Shown here: piece by piece, positions 7,369 to 13,752 of the stretch
Layout of the letters: every line of letters starts with the position of its first letter
Position numbering within the stretch: position 1 is the first letter of the stretch
DNA from: a virus
Virus record (IMG/VR): IMGVR_UViG_3300009128_002067
Location: 1 to 24,236 of that record
Strand: one strand, 5' to 3'
Length of the DNA: 24,236 nucleotides
Notes under the pieces: generated by a model
The model's database searches: none
What the model was told of the DNA's origin: nothing
Seen by the model: the letters and a program-made list of their open reading frames with translations, nothing else
Translations under genes and position numbers: made by a program

Positions 7369-7473
7369 TTGACCGACACGAACATGGCGCAGGCCTTCAC
7401 AGACTTCGGCCGGTCTGCGCGTGACGCGGGGCAGCGGCTCGACATGCCGGAACTTCCGGCGCTGGAGGAGTGA
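7369..7473 (+). CDS. Small 34-residue hypothetical protein
   Basis: Starts at TTG 7369, six bases after an AGGAG ribosome site (ACAGGAGCGACCC), and ends in TGA overlapping the next ATG (TGATG). The product is polar and probably helical (AFTDFGRSARDAGQRL) and then PELPALEE. The ATG at 7384 is an alternative but lies too far from the ribosome site. Coupling to the DUF551 gene supports translation. Function unknown. Confidence 0.55.
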   Translation: MTDTNMAQAFTDFGRSARDAGQRLDMPELPALEE

Positions 7474-7868
7474 TGGGCTGGATCAAGACGAGCGAGAGGC
7501 TGCCGGAGCCGGCAAAGGACGTGATCGTGTGGGCCGCTGGCCATGCGACGCAACCGGCGCGCTCCATTGCCCACCGCGCAGGTGATTGGTCTGACGCCTC
7601 GGGGCTGCTCGACTTTCTGCCGACCCACTGGCGCCCGCTGCCCCAGCCTCCCGGCGCCGAGGGCGAGACGATCGAGGTGCGGATCGCGGTGGCGGTGGAC
7701 GAGCACGGCGATTGGAACGCCGTCGGGTGGCCGCTGACAGCGTTCAGCGGCAACCCGATGAACGAGGCGGTGGAGGGCGTGTCCACCGAGGCGGCGCATG
7801 CGGAGTGCTGGGTCACCGCCCGCGTCCCGCTGCCCCGCGTCGCCGAGGTCGAGGGAGATGTCGAGTGA
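7473..7868 (+). CDS. DUF551 domain protein
   Basis: 131 residues. Residues 1-60 match the DUF551 pattern: GWIKTSERLPEPAKDVIVWA at the start and THWRPLPQPP at 54-63, the hallmark ending of that domain. DUF551 proteins are small and common in phages and prophages; their function is unknown. The last half (VRIAVAVDEHGDWNAVGW onward) looks like a second beta-rich module ending in an acidic tail. The ATG is chosen over an adjacent GTG because it gives the TGATG overlap with the upstream gene. The stop again overlaps the next start (TGATG). Confidence 0.8.
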   Translation: MGWIKTSERLPEPAKDVIVWAAGHATQPARSIAHRAGDWSDASGLLDFLPTHWRPLPQPPGAEGETIEVRIAVAVDEHGDWNAVGWPLTAFSGNPMNEAVEGVSTEAAHAECWVTARVPLPRVAEVEGDVE

Positions 7869-8077
7869 TGTCCCCCGGCGATCACCTCCTCCACACCCTC
7901 CACGGTCAGCCCGCCCGCTCGCTGGTGGTCCGCGTCTACTACGATCGGCTGACCGTGAAGTGGACGAGGGCGATCGTGCAGGGGCACGGCGTGTCGCAGA
8001 TGGAGGTGGCGCCGCGCGACGTGGAGCCTGTCGGCGAGGGCGAGTGGGCGCTTGTGAGGGGAGGGGGGCTGAGATGA
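7868..8077 (+). CDS. Small hypothetical protein
   Basis: 69 residues, family not recognised. Alternating hydrophobic and charged residues (SLVVRVYYDRLTVKWTRAIV) suggest a small beta-sheet protein. It is coupled at both ends: its ATG overlaps the DUF551 stop and its TGA overlaps the next ATG (ATGA). A GTG one codon upstream is an equally possible start. Confidence 0.6.
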   Translation: MSPGDHLLHTLHGQPARSLVVRVYYDRLTVKWTRAIVQGHGVSQMEVAPRDVEPVGEGEWALVRGGGLR

Positions 8078-8262
8078 GGCTCCTGACGCGCCTCCGCCGC
8101 TGGTGGGCGCGGAACGATGAACTCGTGCACCTGGCCGACTGCGCCGGGTTCAGGGTGGGCGACAAGGTGAAGATCGGCGGCGTCGCGGGCCGCGTGGTCG
8201 CGGCTGACGCCGATGTGATCGTGGTCCGACGGATTCGGCCGTGGTGGAGGGTGTGGCGATGA
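8074..8262 (+). CDS. Small basic protein with SH3/KOW-like segment
   Basis: 62 residues. A basic, Trp-rich start (RLLTRLRRWWARND) is followed by FRVGDKVKIGGVAGRVVAAD, a five-strand-barrel pattern like small SH3/KOW domains, and another basic Trp-rich end (RRIRPWWRVWR). Such modules often bind nucleic acid or protein; no family assignment is possible. It overlaps both neighbours by ATGA. The two Trp/Arg clusters at its ends could also bind membrane or DNA. Confidence 0.6.
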   Translation: MRLLTRLRRWWARNDELVHLADCAGFRVGDKVKIGGVAGRVVAADADVIVVRRIRPWWRVWR

Positions 8263-8741
8263 GAGAGACTCCGATCTGCCACCTGACCATCGGGCCGCGC
8301 CAGTGGCATCGGACGGCCGACAACACGCTGGAACTGGACACGACGGCGCCGTGCCTGACCGGACGGTGCTCGGCGTGGACGGAGGACCACCGGTTCGGCC
8401 GATGCGGACTCATCCCGGCCGACGCCGACTTCGTTCCGGACGTCGGAACCGATCCGGTTCCTTCGGAGCCGTCCATCATGGACGATCCGGCATGGCAGGC
8501 GCTGGCCCCGCTGTCGACGCGGACGACCAACGCGCTCCGCGACCGGCTGCCGTACACGCTCTGGGGTGACGCCTGCGGCGCCCGTGACGTGACGGTGCGC
8601 GAACTATGCGAACTCACCCCGGCCCTGCTGCTCAAGATGCGGAACTTCGCCCGGACGTCGCTCAAGGAGGTCGTGGCCGCGTTGGACGAGCAAGGGCTCC
8701 GGCTGAGCACGTTCGACGAGTGGGAGGCACGACAGCGATGA
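8259..8741 (+). CDS. Protein with RNA polymerase alpha C-terminal-domain-like module and Cys-rich N-terminus
   Basis: 160 residues. Residues about 82-150 follow the bacterial RNA polymerase alpha-CTD: LSTRTTNALRDRL aligns with the LTVRSANCLK helix (R88 and N91 match the DNA-contacting Arg265 and Asn268 of E. coli), VTVRELCELTPALLLKMRNF matches the helix-turn before NLGKKSL, and ARTSLKEVVAALDEQGLRLS matches the final helices, with S134 in place of Ser299. About 14 extra residues separate the first two helices. The N-terminus has C7, C32, C37 and C49 with nearby His and may bind zinc. In the host enzyme the alpha-CTD contacts UP-element DNA and activators, so this could bind promoter DNA. The ATG overlaps the upstream stop (ATGA), and its stop overlaps the next ATG. 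Confidence 0.78.
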   Translation: MRETPICHLTIGPRQWHRTADNTLELDTTAPCLTGRCSAWTEDHRFGRCGLIPADADFVPDVGTDPVPSEPSIMDDPAWQALAPLSTRTTNALRDRLPYTLWGDACGARDVTVRELCELTPALLLKMRNFARTSLKEVVAALDEQGLRLSTFDEWEARQR

Positions 8742-9028
8742 ACCCCTGGACTCCCTGCACCTGCATCCCCTGCCGAACCCGGCGCGAGCGAGGCGTCAGG
8801 CTGGCTGTCGCGTCCGTGGTGTTCGGCTCGTCGTGTCAGGCACGGCTTGCGGCCACTGCCGCCCGCGCCATCGCGCTGGCCGCGGGCGGCGCCGCTACTC
8901 CCGAACTCGCCGTTGAGGTCGGCTTCGACATGACGGAGGCGGTCCTCGACCTGTGCAGGCAGACGAGCGAGATGGCGGCGGCGGTGAGCAAGGTCGAGGC
9001 GCCGGACATCATTAACAGGAGAGCGTGA
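8738..9028 (+). CDS. Small hypothetical protein with N-terminal CxC...C motif
   Basis: 96 residues, family not recognised. It begins NPWTPCTCIPCRTRRERG, three closely spaced Cys followed by basic residues, a possible metal-binding knuckle. The rest is Ala-rich and helical (ARLAATAARAIALAAGG and MTEAVLDLCRQTSEMAAAV). It overlaps the alpha-CTD-like gene by ATGA, so the two are probably made together. The helical body may mediate oligomerisation. Confidence 0.6.
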   Translation: MNPWTPCTCIPCRTRRERGVRLAVASVVFGSSCQARLAATAARAIALAAGGAATPELAVEVGFDMTEAVLDLCRQTSEMAAAVSKVEAPDIINRRA

Positions 9029-9029
9029 T

Positions 9030-9092
9030 ATGGCTGGAGTACGGCCGCGACTGAACACGCTTGCGCGCGACCGCTTCACGCGCGTACCGTGA
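9030..9092 (+). CDS. 20-residue open frame (possible leader peptide)
   Basis: ATG at 9030 follows an ACAGGAGAGCG ribosome-like site; the frame MAGVRPRLNTLARDRFTRVP ends at 9092, four bases before the next gene. It covers the promoter at 9061-9090. It may be a translated leader for readthrough transcripts or simply chance. Confidence 0.25.
   Translation: MAGVRPRLNTLARDRFTRVP
9061..9090 (+). promoter_or_regulatory. Leaderless-type promoter before the portal unit
   Basis: TTGCGC (9061-9066), 18 bases, TACCGT (9085-9090), 6 bases, ATG (9097). No Shine-Dalgarno site. The spacer contains CTTCACGC (9074-9081), eight bases shared with the spacer of the promoter at 14836. Confidence 0.5.
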
Positions 9093-9096
9093 CCCC

Positions 9097-9405
9097 ATGC
9101 CCACGCTGCTCGAACCGCTCAGGGGCCCGCGCGAGACGGTGTACGCCGACCGCCTGCAGGTCAACCGCTTCAACCGCGCCGAGTTCCTTGAGATCTTCGA
9201 GGAGTACATCGCCAGCAGGTACGAGCGGAACATCCGGCGCGGGCTGTACGGCGCCCGTGCGCTGCCCAACGCCTTCGCGATCGACCCCGAGAAGTTCGAG
9301 ACGCAGGAGGACGCCGCGTACGCCGCGATGCTGGCCGACGAGGCGCTGATGAAGTTCGCGAGCAAGAAGGGCTTCGACCTCGGCGACAGGCGGAGGCTGC
9401 AGTGA
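9097..9405 (+). CDS. Hypothetical protein upstream of portal
   Basis: 102 residues, family not recognised. Mostly helical and charged: NRAEFLEIFEEYIASRYERN, then AIDPEKFETQEDAAYAAMLA and a basic end (SKKGFDLGDRRRLQ). The ATG at 9097 is preferred to an in-frame TTG at 9061, which is the -35 element of the promoter. Its stop overlaps the portal GTG (GTGA), so it is coupled to the portal gene. Its place between the terminase block and portal suggests a packaging or portal-assembly accessory role, but nothing shows this directly. Confidence 0.65.
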   Translation: MPTLLEPLRGPRETVYADRLQVNRFNRAEFLEIFEEYIASRYERNIRRGLYGARALPNAFAIDPEKFETQEDAAYAAMLADEALMKFASKKGFDLGDRRRLQ

Positions 9406-12400
9406 GCACCGGCTACGACGGGCCAGCACCGGCCCTGACGCAGGATGCGGTCCAGCGCGTCGCGGCCAGCGGCCAGCCGGCCTCCTTCCTCCCAGGCGGC
9501 TTCGCCCTCGCCTCTGCGCGCAAGGCGAACGCCTGGGACGGCACGGAGCTGTTCGGCGGGACAGTCAAGCAGGACGCGAACCGCGCTCTCGACGCCCGGT
9601 CCTGGTTCGGCTCGCCCGGGCTCGTCGGCATTCAGGACAGGATGGTCGACGAGGAGCCGACGCTGCAGGCGATGCGGCTGGCGATCACGCTGCCCCTGCT
9701 CGGCGACGCCTGGCGCATGGAGGCGCCGACCGTCCCGACGCCGCAGGAGCAGGAGGCCACGGACTTCGCAGAGCTCGCCCTGTTCGAGCACCTCGACTGC
9801 GACGACGGCTGGCACGGCTGGATCGAGCAGGCCGTCCAGTACCAGTGGCGCGGCTTCCTGCCATCCGAGCTCTTCTGGCCGTACGACCGCGAGATGAAGC
9901 GGACGCTGCTGGGCCTGCGCCCGCTCATGCCGAAGACCGTCCGCGAGTGGTCCAGCACGCCTGACGGCTGGGAACTCAAGCAGTGGCCGGCTACCGGCGA
10001 CATGGCGAAGGGCCGCGGGTGGCGCGGCACCGTGCTCCAGCCGGACGAGTACATCAACCTCCGGTACATGCCGAAGGGCTCCTCGCCGGCCCCGATGGGC
10101 GCCTTCCGCCCGGCCTACGCCGACTGGATGGCCTCGAGCAACATGCGGGTGCTCGAGGCGCAGGGCTGGCAGCGCGCGGCGTACGGCGTGCCGACGATCA
10201 AGGTCGACCCGACCGCGCCCGGCTTCGATGACGCGCAGTCGACGATCGACGCTGTGAACCTGGCGGCGAAGAACTACCGGTCCGGCCTGCTCGCGGCGCA
10301 GATGATGCCGCCTGGCTACGAGATGATCTTCCAGGACTTCCCGTTCCGCGGGGAGGAACTCGGCAAGGCCATCCTCGCGAAGCGGCACTCGATGCTGATG
10401 GTGGTGCTCGCCACCTTCCTCCGCACCGGCGAGACGAAGGGCGCGCTTGCGCTGCATGATGGCCAGGTGGCGTTCTTCACGAAGTCGCTGCAGCAGGCGG
10501 CGAACAAGATCGCCCGCGTCCTGTCGCGGTACGTGGTCAAGCGGCTGATCGCCAAGAACTTCCCGGCGGTGCGTCGGTTCCCTGCCGTGAAGGCCCCCGA
10601 GATTCGGATTGGCGACCCGGCCGCGCTGGTCGAGGCCATCGTCGGCGCGCTCGACAAGGGCGCGGTCGTGGACTCGGACCGAGCCGTCGAGGACCGCATC
10701 CGAGAGGTGCTCTCCGCGCCCCCGCGCCCGGAGCCTGCCGCCGGACCGCTCGACCCCGACGAGGGCGGCGGCAAGACGGACAAGGGCGATCCCGAGGACG
10801 AGGTCGACGAGGAGACTGCTGAGGAGCAGGGGACGAAGCCGAAGGGTGACGACGAGCCGGAGGTCGAGGCGGGTGAGCGTCCCCTGTTCACTGCCGGCGG
10901 CATCCCGACATACCTGCGCTGGGACAACATCCGAGACAGCATCGTCGACCCGGAGGGACAGGCCGAACTTGACAGGCTGCTGACTGAGTTCAAGGAGCGA
11001 CACGACCCTGCCGGCGACCCTGCCGCCCCCCCCATCGTCGTGCTGGACGGCAAGGTAGTTGCCCGGGCCGCGGGGATGGATCTCCGCTCCGAGGTCGAGA
11101 ACGCGCCCGAGAGCCCCGCCAGCGTGCCCGAGGAGGAGCCGGAGCCGGTCGAGCCGACCGTCGACACCCCCGAGCAGGTCGACGCGAACGCGGCGAACGT
11201 GGGCGCGAGCGCGGAGGAGGGCGACCCCGAGGCGATCGAGCGGTACGCGGACGACCTCCTCTCCGCCTCGGACGAGGACCTCGACCGGCTCTCGGACGCG
11301 ATCGACGAGGCGGTCGCGGACCTCCTCGCCGCGGAGCGGCACTTGCGCGGCCCCAGCGCTCTGAGGTACGCGGAGCGCGTCAAGCGACTCAACGAGGACC
11401 AGCCGACGACCGGCCCACGAGGCCGAGCCCTCCGAGCCTGCGAGGAAGTCGTCCGCCTCTCCGAGACGGTCGATCGCACCTACGCCGGCAAGACGGAGCA
11501 GGTCCGCATCATCGACGACTGGCGCAAGCGCATCGCCGAGCCGTACGCGGCCGAGGTGTCGAAGGCTGCCGACCTGCCGGCGGTGGCCCGCGCCCCTGTG
11601 CCCGGACAGAAGGAACTCGTCGGCGCGCTGTCGGTGAACCTGCGAGCGGCCTACCGCTCCGGGCAGGCGTCTGTCCGCAACGAGATCGACCGCATCGAGG
11701 CCGACCCGGACCTGCGGAAGCGCATCGAGCGGGGTGATGCCGAGGTCGGAGGCGACGGCGACATGCCCGCGCCTCCCAGGCTGTCCGATCGGTGCGGCGA
11801 GGGCTGCGGCTGCACGCGTGAAGTCGACGCGTACTTCGTGGACATGACGCTGGCCGAGCGGATGACCGTTGCGGGCGCGTGCCCCCAGCCCGACGACTCG
11901 CTGCGCCTCGCCCGCAAGCGGACCGCCAAGGCGCCGACTCCGAACCCGGACCTGCCAGCGTCCGACATCGACGACATCGACCCCGAGGACTCGATCTACG
12001 CGGTGGCGCGGACGACGGTGGACGCGGCTGCTCGGCGCGTGTCGGACGCTACCGCCCTGGCCGCTCAGGGTGCGGGCGAAGCCGGCGTGCTCCCGGCGTC
12101 CTCCGTGCTCGCAGAGGCTGTCGCTGGGGCCGTGCTCGCGCTGGCCCCCAGCGGCGACAAGCACCAGGCGCAGGCGGACGTCAATGACATCTTCGGGCTC
12201 GGCCGGCGGCAGGAGCAGCGCGCCGAGGTCGATCCGGGCTGGACGTTCATGTACTCTGCGCTGCTCGAGAGCGCCAGCTGCGACTCCTGCCTCGGCCACG
12301 ACGGCGAGACGTTCGGCGCCGACCAGTTGGACGAGTACCGCACGCCCGCCTCGTGGTGCGAAGCCGTGCCACAGAGCCTGTGCAACTGCCTCACGATTGC

Positions 12401-12419
12401 GGTCCCGCCCGCCGGCTAG
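9402..12419 (+). CDS. Portal protein (Mu gp29-like) fused to MuF-type minor head protein
   Basis: 1005 residues, about twice a normal portal. Residues ~1-430 are a DUF935/Mu gp29-like portal: VDEEPTLQAMRLAITLPLLG, YQWRGFLPSELFWPY, and NMRVLEAQGWQRAAYGVPTI near 247-266, then an AILAKRHSMLMVV helix. Residues ~445-500 and ~560-610 are acidic Pro/Glu/Asp linkers. The last third has a Cys cluster (CGEGCGC near 799) and ends like MuF head-morphogenesis proteins: C960-x2-C963 in SCDSCLGHDGETF, a later WCEAV and LCNCL. The portal forms the ring at the packaging vertex; MuF proteins sit inside or at that vertex. The GTG overlaps the upstream stop (GTGA); its TAG shares the CTAG at 12416-12419 with the opposing gene. 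No frameshift or internal stop interrupts the fusion. Confidence 0.85.
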   Translation: MSTGYDGPAPALTQDAVQRVAASGQPASFLPGGFALASARKANAWDGTELFGGTVKQDANRALDARSWFGSPGLVGIQDRMVDEEPTLQAMRLAITLPLLGDAWRMEAPTVPTPQEQEATDFAELALFEHLDCDDGWHGWIEQAVQYQWRGFLPSELFWPYDREMKRTLLGLRPLMPKTVREWSSTPDGWELKQWPATGDMAKGRGWRGTVLQPDEYINLRYMPKGSSPAPMGAFRPAYADWMASSNMRVLEAQGWQRAAYGVPTIKVDPTAPGFDDAQSTIDAVNLAAKNYRSGLLAAQMMPPGYEMIFQDFPFRGEELGKAILAKRHSMLMVVLATFLRTGETKGALALHDGQVAFFTKSLQQAANKIARVLSRYVVKRLIAKNFPAVRRFPAVKAPEIRIGDPAALVEAIVGALDKGAVVDSDRAVEDRIREVLSAPPRPEPAAGPLDPDEGGGKTDKGDPEDEVDEETAEEQGTKPKGDDEPEVEAGERPLFTAGGIPTYLRWDNIRDSIVDPEGQAELDRLLTEFKERHDPAGDPAAPPIVVLDGKVVARAAGMDLRSEVENAPESPASVPEEEPEPVEPTVDTPEQVDANAANVGASAEEGDPEAIERYADDLLSASDEDLDRLSDAIDEAVADLLAAERHLRGPSALRYAERVKRLNEDQPTTGPRGRALRACEEVVRLSETVDRTYAGKTEQVRIIDDWRKRIAEPYAAEVSKAADLPAVARAPVPGQKELVGALSVNLRAAYRSGQASVRNEIDRIEADPDLRKRIERGDAEVGGDGDMPAPPRLSDRCGEGCGCTREVDAYFVDMTLAERMTVAGACPQPDDSLRLARKRTAKAPTPNPDLPASDIDDIDPEDSIYAVARTTVDAAARRVSDATALAAQGAGEAGVLPASSVLAEAVAGAVLALAPSGDKHQAQADVNDIFGLGRRQEQRAEVDPGWTFMYSALLESASCDSCLGHDGETFGADQLDEYRTPASWCEAVPQSLCNCLTIAVPPAG
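11816..11825 (+). repeat. GCGTGAAGTC site 2
   Basis: Exact copy of the 10-mer in the MuF part of the portal fusion, again reading Arg-Glu-Val with CGT GAA GTC. Confidence 0.5.
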
Positions 12420-12637
12420 CCTCTCGGCTTCACGGTCTGCGCGTACACCACGACGCCCTTCGGCTCGATCACCTTCCCGCCTCGAATCGCCGGCCCCTCC
12501 GGCAGAGCCTCGCTCCACTCGAAGGGGTGCAGGTCGGGCAGGAGGAACGGCTCCGCCTCCGTGAACCTCGGCGAGCCGCACCCAGGACACTCGTCGGCGC
12601 TGTGGAGTCGGCCGCAGTGCTGGCAGTAGTCGCTCAT
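12416..12637 (-). CDS. Small zinc-ribbon protein
   Basis: 73 residues from an ATG that overlaps the upstream stop (ATGA). The N-terminus SDYCQHCGRLHSADECPGCG gives two CxxC knuckles (C5/C8 and C17/C20), a compact zinc ribbon. The remainder is Pro/Glu-rich and ends in a beta-like GVVVYAQTVKPRG. Zinc ribbons of this size often act as adaptors or nucleic-acid binders. Last gene of a coupled minus island; its stop shares a CTAG palindrome with the portal gene stop. Confidence 0.65.
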   Translation of the reverse strand: MSDYCQHCGRLHSADECPGCGSPRFTEAEPFLLPDLHPFEWSEALPEGPAIRGGKVIEPKGVVVYAQTVKPRG

Positions 12638-12813
12638 GCCGCCTCCCGCTCCCGCCGTTTCTCCCTCGCCGCCTCGACCCGCGCGCACTCGCGGCACGGC
12701 TCGCCGTCGTTGTCCTTCTCGCGGATGCGCCGCCCGCAGGCTGTCTCCATCTCGTAGAAGGAGCGCCGGAAGACGCGGGTCGGCGTGTAGCGGACGACCT
12801 TGTGCAGGCTCAT
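12634..12813 (-). CDS. Small basic Cys-pair protein
   Basis: 59 residues. A basic N-terminal half (SLHKVVRYTPTRVFRRSFYE) is followed by C26 in TACGRRI and C40-x2-C43 in EPCREC, then a strongly charged helix (ARVEAAREKRREREAA). The three Cys could bind zinc together with a fourth ligand such as the His at position 4. Phages of high-GC hosts often encode such small proteins; functions are mostly unknown. ATGA overlaps on both sides. Confidence 0.6.
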   Translation of the reverse strand: MSLHKVVRYTPTRVFRRSFYEMETACGRRIREKDNDGEPCRECARVEAAREKRREREAA

Positions 12814-13016
12814 CGTCCGCTCTCCCGCCGGTACCGCCAACAGAGCTCCTCGTTCGGCGTCGGACACCCGGAGCACTTCGTCGCCAGCGTGTGGCAGGGC
12901 TCCTCCTCGGCCAGTGGGATCGAGCCGATGCCGTGCCGCTTCTTGTAGGCGGCCAGGTCGAAGCGGTCGACCTTCTTCACCTTCGAGGCTGTCGTGTAGA
13001 GGGTGATGTCAGCCAC
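12810..13016 (-). CDS. Small protein with four-Cys cluster
   Basis: 68 residues from GTG at 13016 inside the end of the 30-residue gene. The C-terminal third holds C-x6-C-x2-C-x7-C (EEEPCHTLATKCSGCP, then NEELCWRY), which could bind zinc or an iron-sulfur cluster. The pattern recalls, but does not match, the WhiB spacing (C-x2-C-x5-C). The first half is beta then basic (ADITLYTTASKVKKVDRFDL, AAYKKRHG). The start is chosen by overlap; an earlier in-frame ATG is possible. Function unknown. Confidence 0.55.
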   Translation of the reverse strand: MADITLYTTASKVKKVDRFDLAAYKKRHGIGSIPLAEEEPCHTLATKCSGCPTPNEELCWRYRRESGR

Positions 13017-13101
13017 GGGACACCCCGTCATGTACAGCGCACCCCGGGCACATGACCGCATCGAGGTCGATTCGGGTGGTAGTCTCAGGGGGCTGGGGCA
13101 T
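13009..13101 (-). CDS. Tiny 30-residue CxxC peptide
   Basis: ATG at 13101 has a good GGGAG ribosome site 6 bases upstream. The product starts PQPPETTTRIDLDAV and contains CPGC near its end. Its stop lies inside the next gene (GTGGCTGA), so translation is coupled. It is first in the minus island behind the promoter at 13167-13196. Confidence 0.45.
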   Translation of the reverse strand: MPQPPETTTRIDLDAVMCPGCAVHDGVSRG

Positions 13102-13166
13102 AGGGGACTCCCTTCGTCCTCCGCGCTCGGGCCCCGGTTGGCGCTTTGGCCGCGAGCGGTGCCCCC

Positions 13167-13196
13167 AGCATACCAGCCCTTGCCCGCGCGCGCGAA
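13167..13196 (-). promoter_or_regulatory. Promoter of the small Cys-rich minus island
   Basis: On the minus strand TGGTATGCT carries an extended -10 (TATGCT, 13167-13172), with a weak TTCGCG (13191-13196) 18 bases upstream. It overlaps the divergent plus promoter at 13180-13209, so the two may compete. Confidence 0.5.
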
Positions 13197-13209
13197 GCGT
13201 CGGTACTCT
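13180..13209 (+). promoter_or_regulatory. Near-leaderless promoter for the small plus gene
   Basis: TTGCCC (13180-13185), 18 bases, TACTCT (13204-13209), 7 bases, ATG (13217). Same spacing family as the SD-less promoters at 5027, 9061 and 14836, with one extra base before the start codon. Confidence 0.45.
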
Positions 13210-13216
13210 GTGGGCA

Positions 13217-13237
13217 ATGCGCGGCGAGGTGAAGTAG
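13217..13237 (+). CDS. Six-codon leader frame MRGEVK
   Basis: ATG at 13217, seven bases after the -10 hexamer, encodes MRGEVK and stops with a TAG whose last base begins the GTG of the next gene. Its own sequence supplies the AGGTG ribosome site for that gene. It may be a translated leader that couples initiation, or chance. Confidence 0.25.
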   Translation: MRGEVK

Positions 13238-13470
13238 TGGGCGGTCCTGGGAGCGGCAGGCGACCGAGCGACGACCCGCTCCCGGAAGGGATCGGCGTTT
13301 ACTGCGACGAGGCGGTGGCAGCTGCCAACGGCATGCACCCCGAGGCCGTCCGTGCGATCCGTCGTCGTCGAGGCATCCCGCCCGCGTCCGAGCCGCACCG
13401 ATCGAGGTGGTTGGAGGACCGGGGGTTCGACACCGTGCCGGAGTGGCCGATCGAGCACATCCCGGGCTAG
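13237..13470 (+). CDS. Small putative DNA-binding protein
   Basis: 77 residues from GTG, with AGGTG five bases upstream. It opens GGPGSGRRPSDDPLP, a Gly/Pro/Arg start common in phage terminase-small-like and HTH proteins. Residues about 20-45 (YCDEAVAAANGMHPEAVRAI, then RRRRGIPP) have helix-turn-helix spacing with a basic second helix. The C-terminal part contains paired Trp (SRWLEDRGF, VPEWPIEHIPG). It is the only plus gene between the two minus islands and ends in a CTAG shared with the opposing stop. A DNA-binding role is plausible but unproven. Confidence 0.55.
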   Translation: MGGPGSGRRPSDDPLPEGIGVYCDEAVAAANGMHPEAVRAIRRRRGIPPASEPHRSRWLEDRGFDTVPEWPIEHIPG

Positions 13471-13724
13471 ACACCGAGCAGGCTCCGCGTCTCTGCCGGC
13501 AGGCTCCAGATCAGGTACATCACGCGGCGGAAGCCCGACTTGAGCGGCAGCGCGATCAGCGGCTTGCCCTCATCGAGCGCGTCGAACCAGACGTCACAGT
13601 CGACGATCGTGCGGTAGGTCGGCTCCCCAGGCTGCTCGACCTCGATGATGACGCCGTTCGCCTGATACGTCGGTGCGTAGCCGAGTTCGCGGTAGGTCCG
13701 GCCGTGGCGGTGGAGGACGGTCAT
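13467..13724 (-). CDS. Small hypothetical protein
   Basis: 85 residues, family not recognised. Beta-rich centre (NGVIIEVEQPGEPTYRTIVD) followed by DALDEGKPLIALPLKSGF and a hydrophobic YLIWSLPAETRSLLGV end. No clear ribosome site precedes the ATG at 13724; it lies 28 bases after the upstream stop and is probably translated by re-initiation. Last gene of the second minus island. Could be a small enzyme-inhibitor-like fold, but nothing specific is visible. Confidence 0.55.
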   Translation of the reverse strand: MTVLHRHGRTYRELGYAPTYQANGVIIEVEQPGEPTYRTIVDCDVWFDALDEGKPLIALPLKSGFRRVMYLIWSLPAETRSLLGV

Positions 13725-13752
13725 TGCGGCCGGGCCGCTGGTCGTAGCGCAG

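Noticed and set aside
9012-12590. Very long minus-strand open frame (1192 codons) opposite the portal gene
   Set aside because: Arg/Val/Leu/Gly-rich translation with no motif, typical of the antisense of a GC-rich gene; the plus strand carries the recognisable portal-MuF protein.
12810-13016. NrdH/glutaredoxin or WhiB identity for the four-Cys protein
   Set aside because: The ITLYTT start lacks the redox CxxC that should follow it, and the Cys spacing does not match WhiB.
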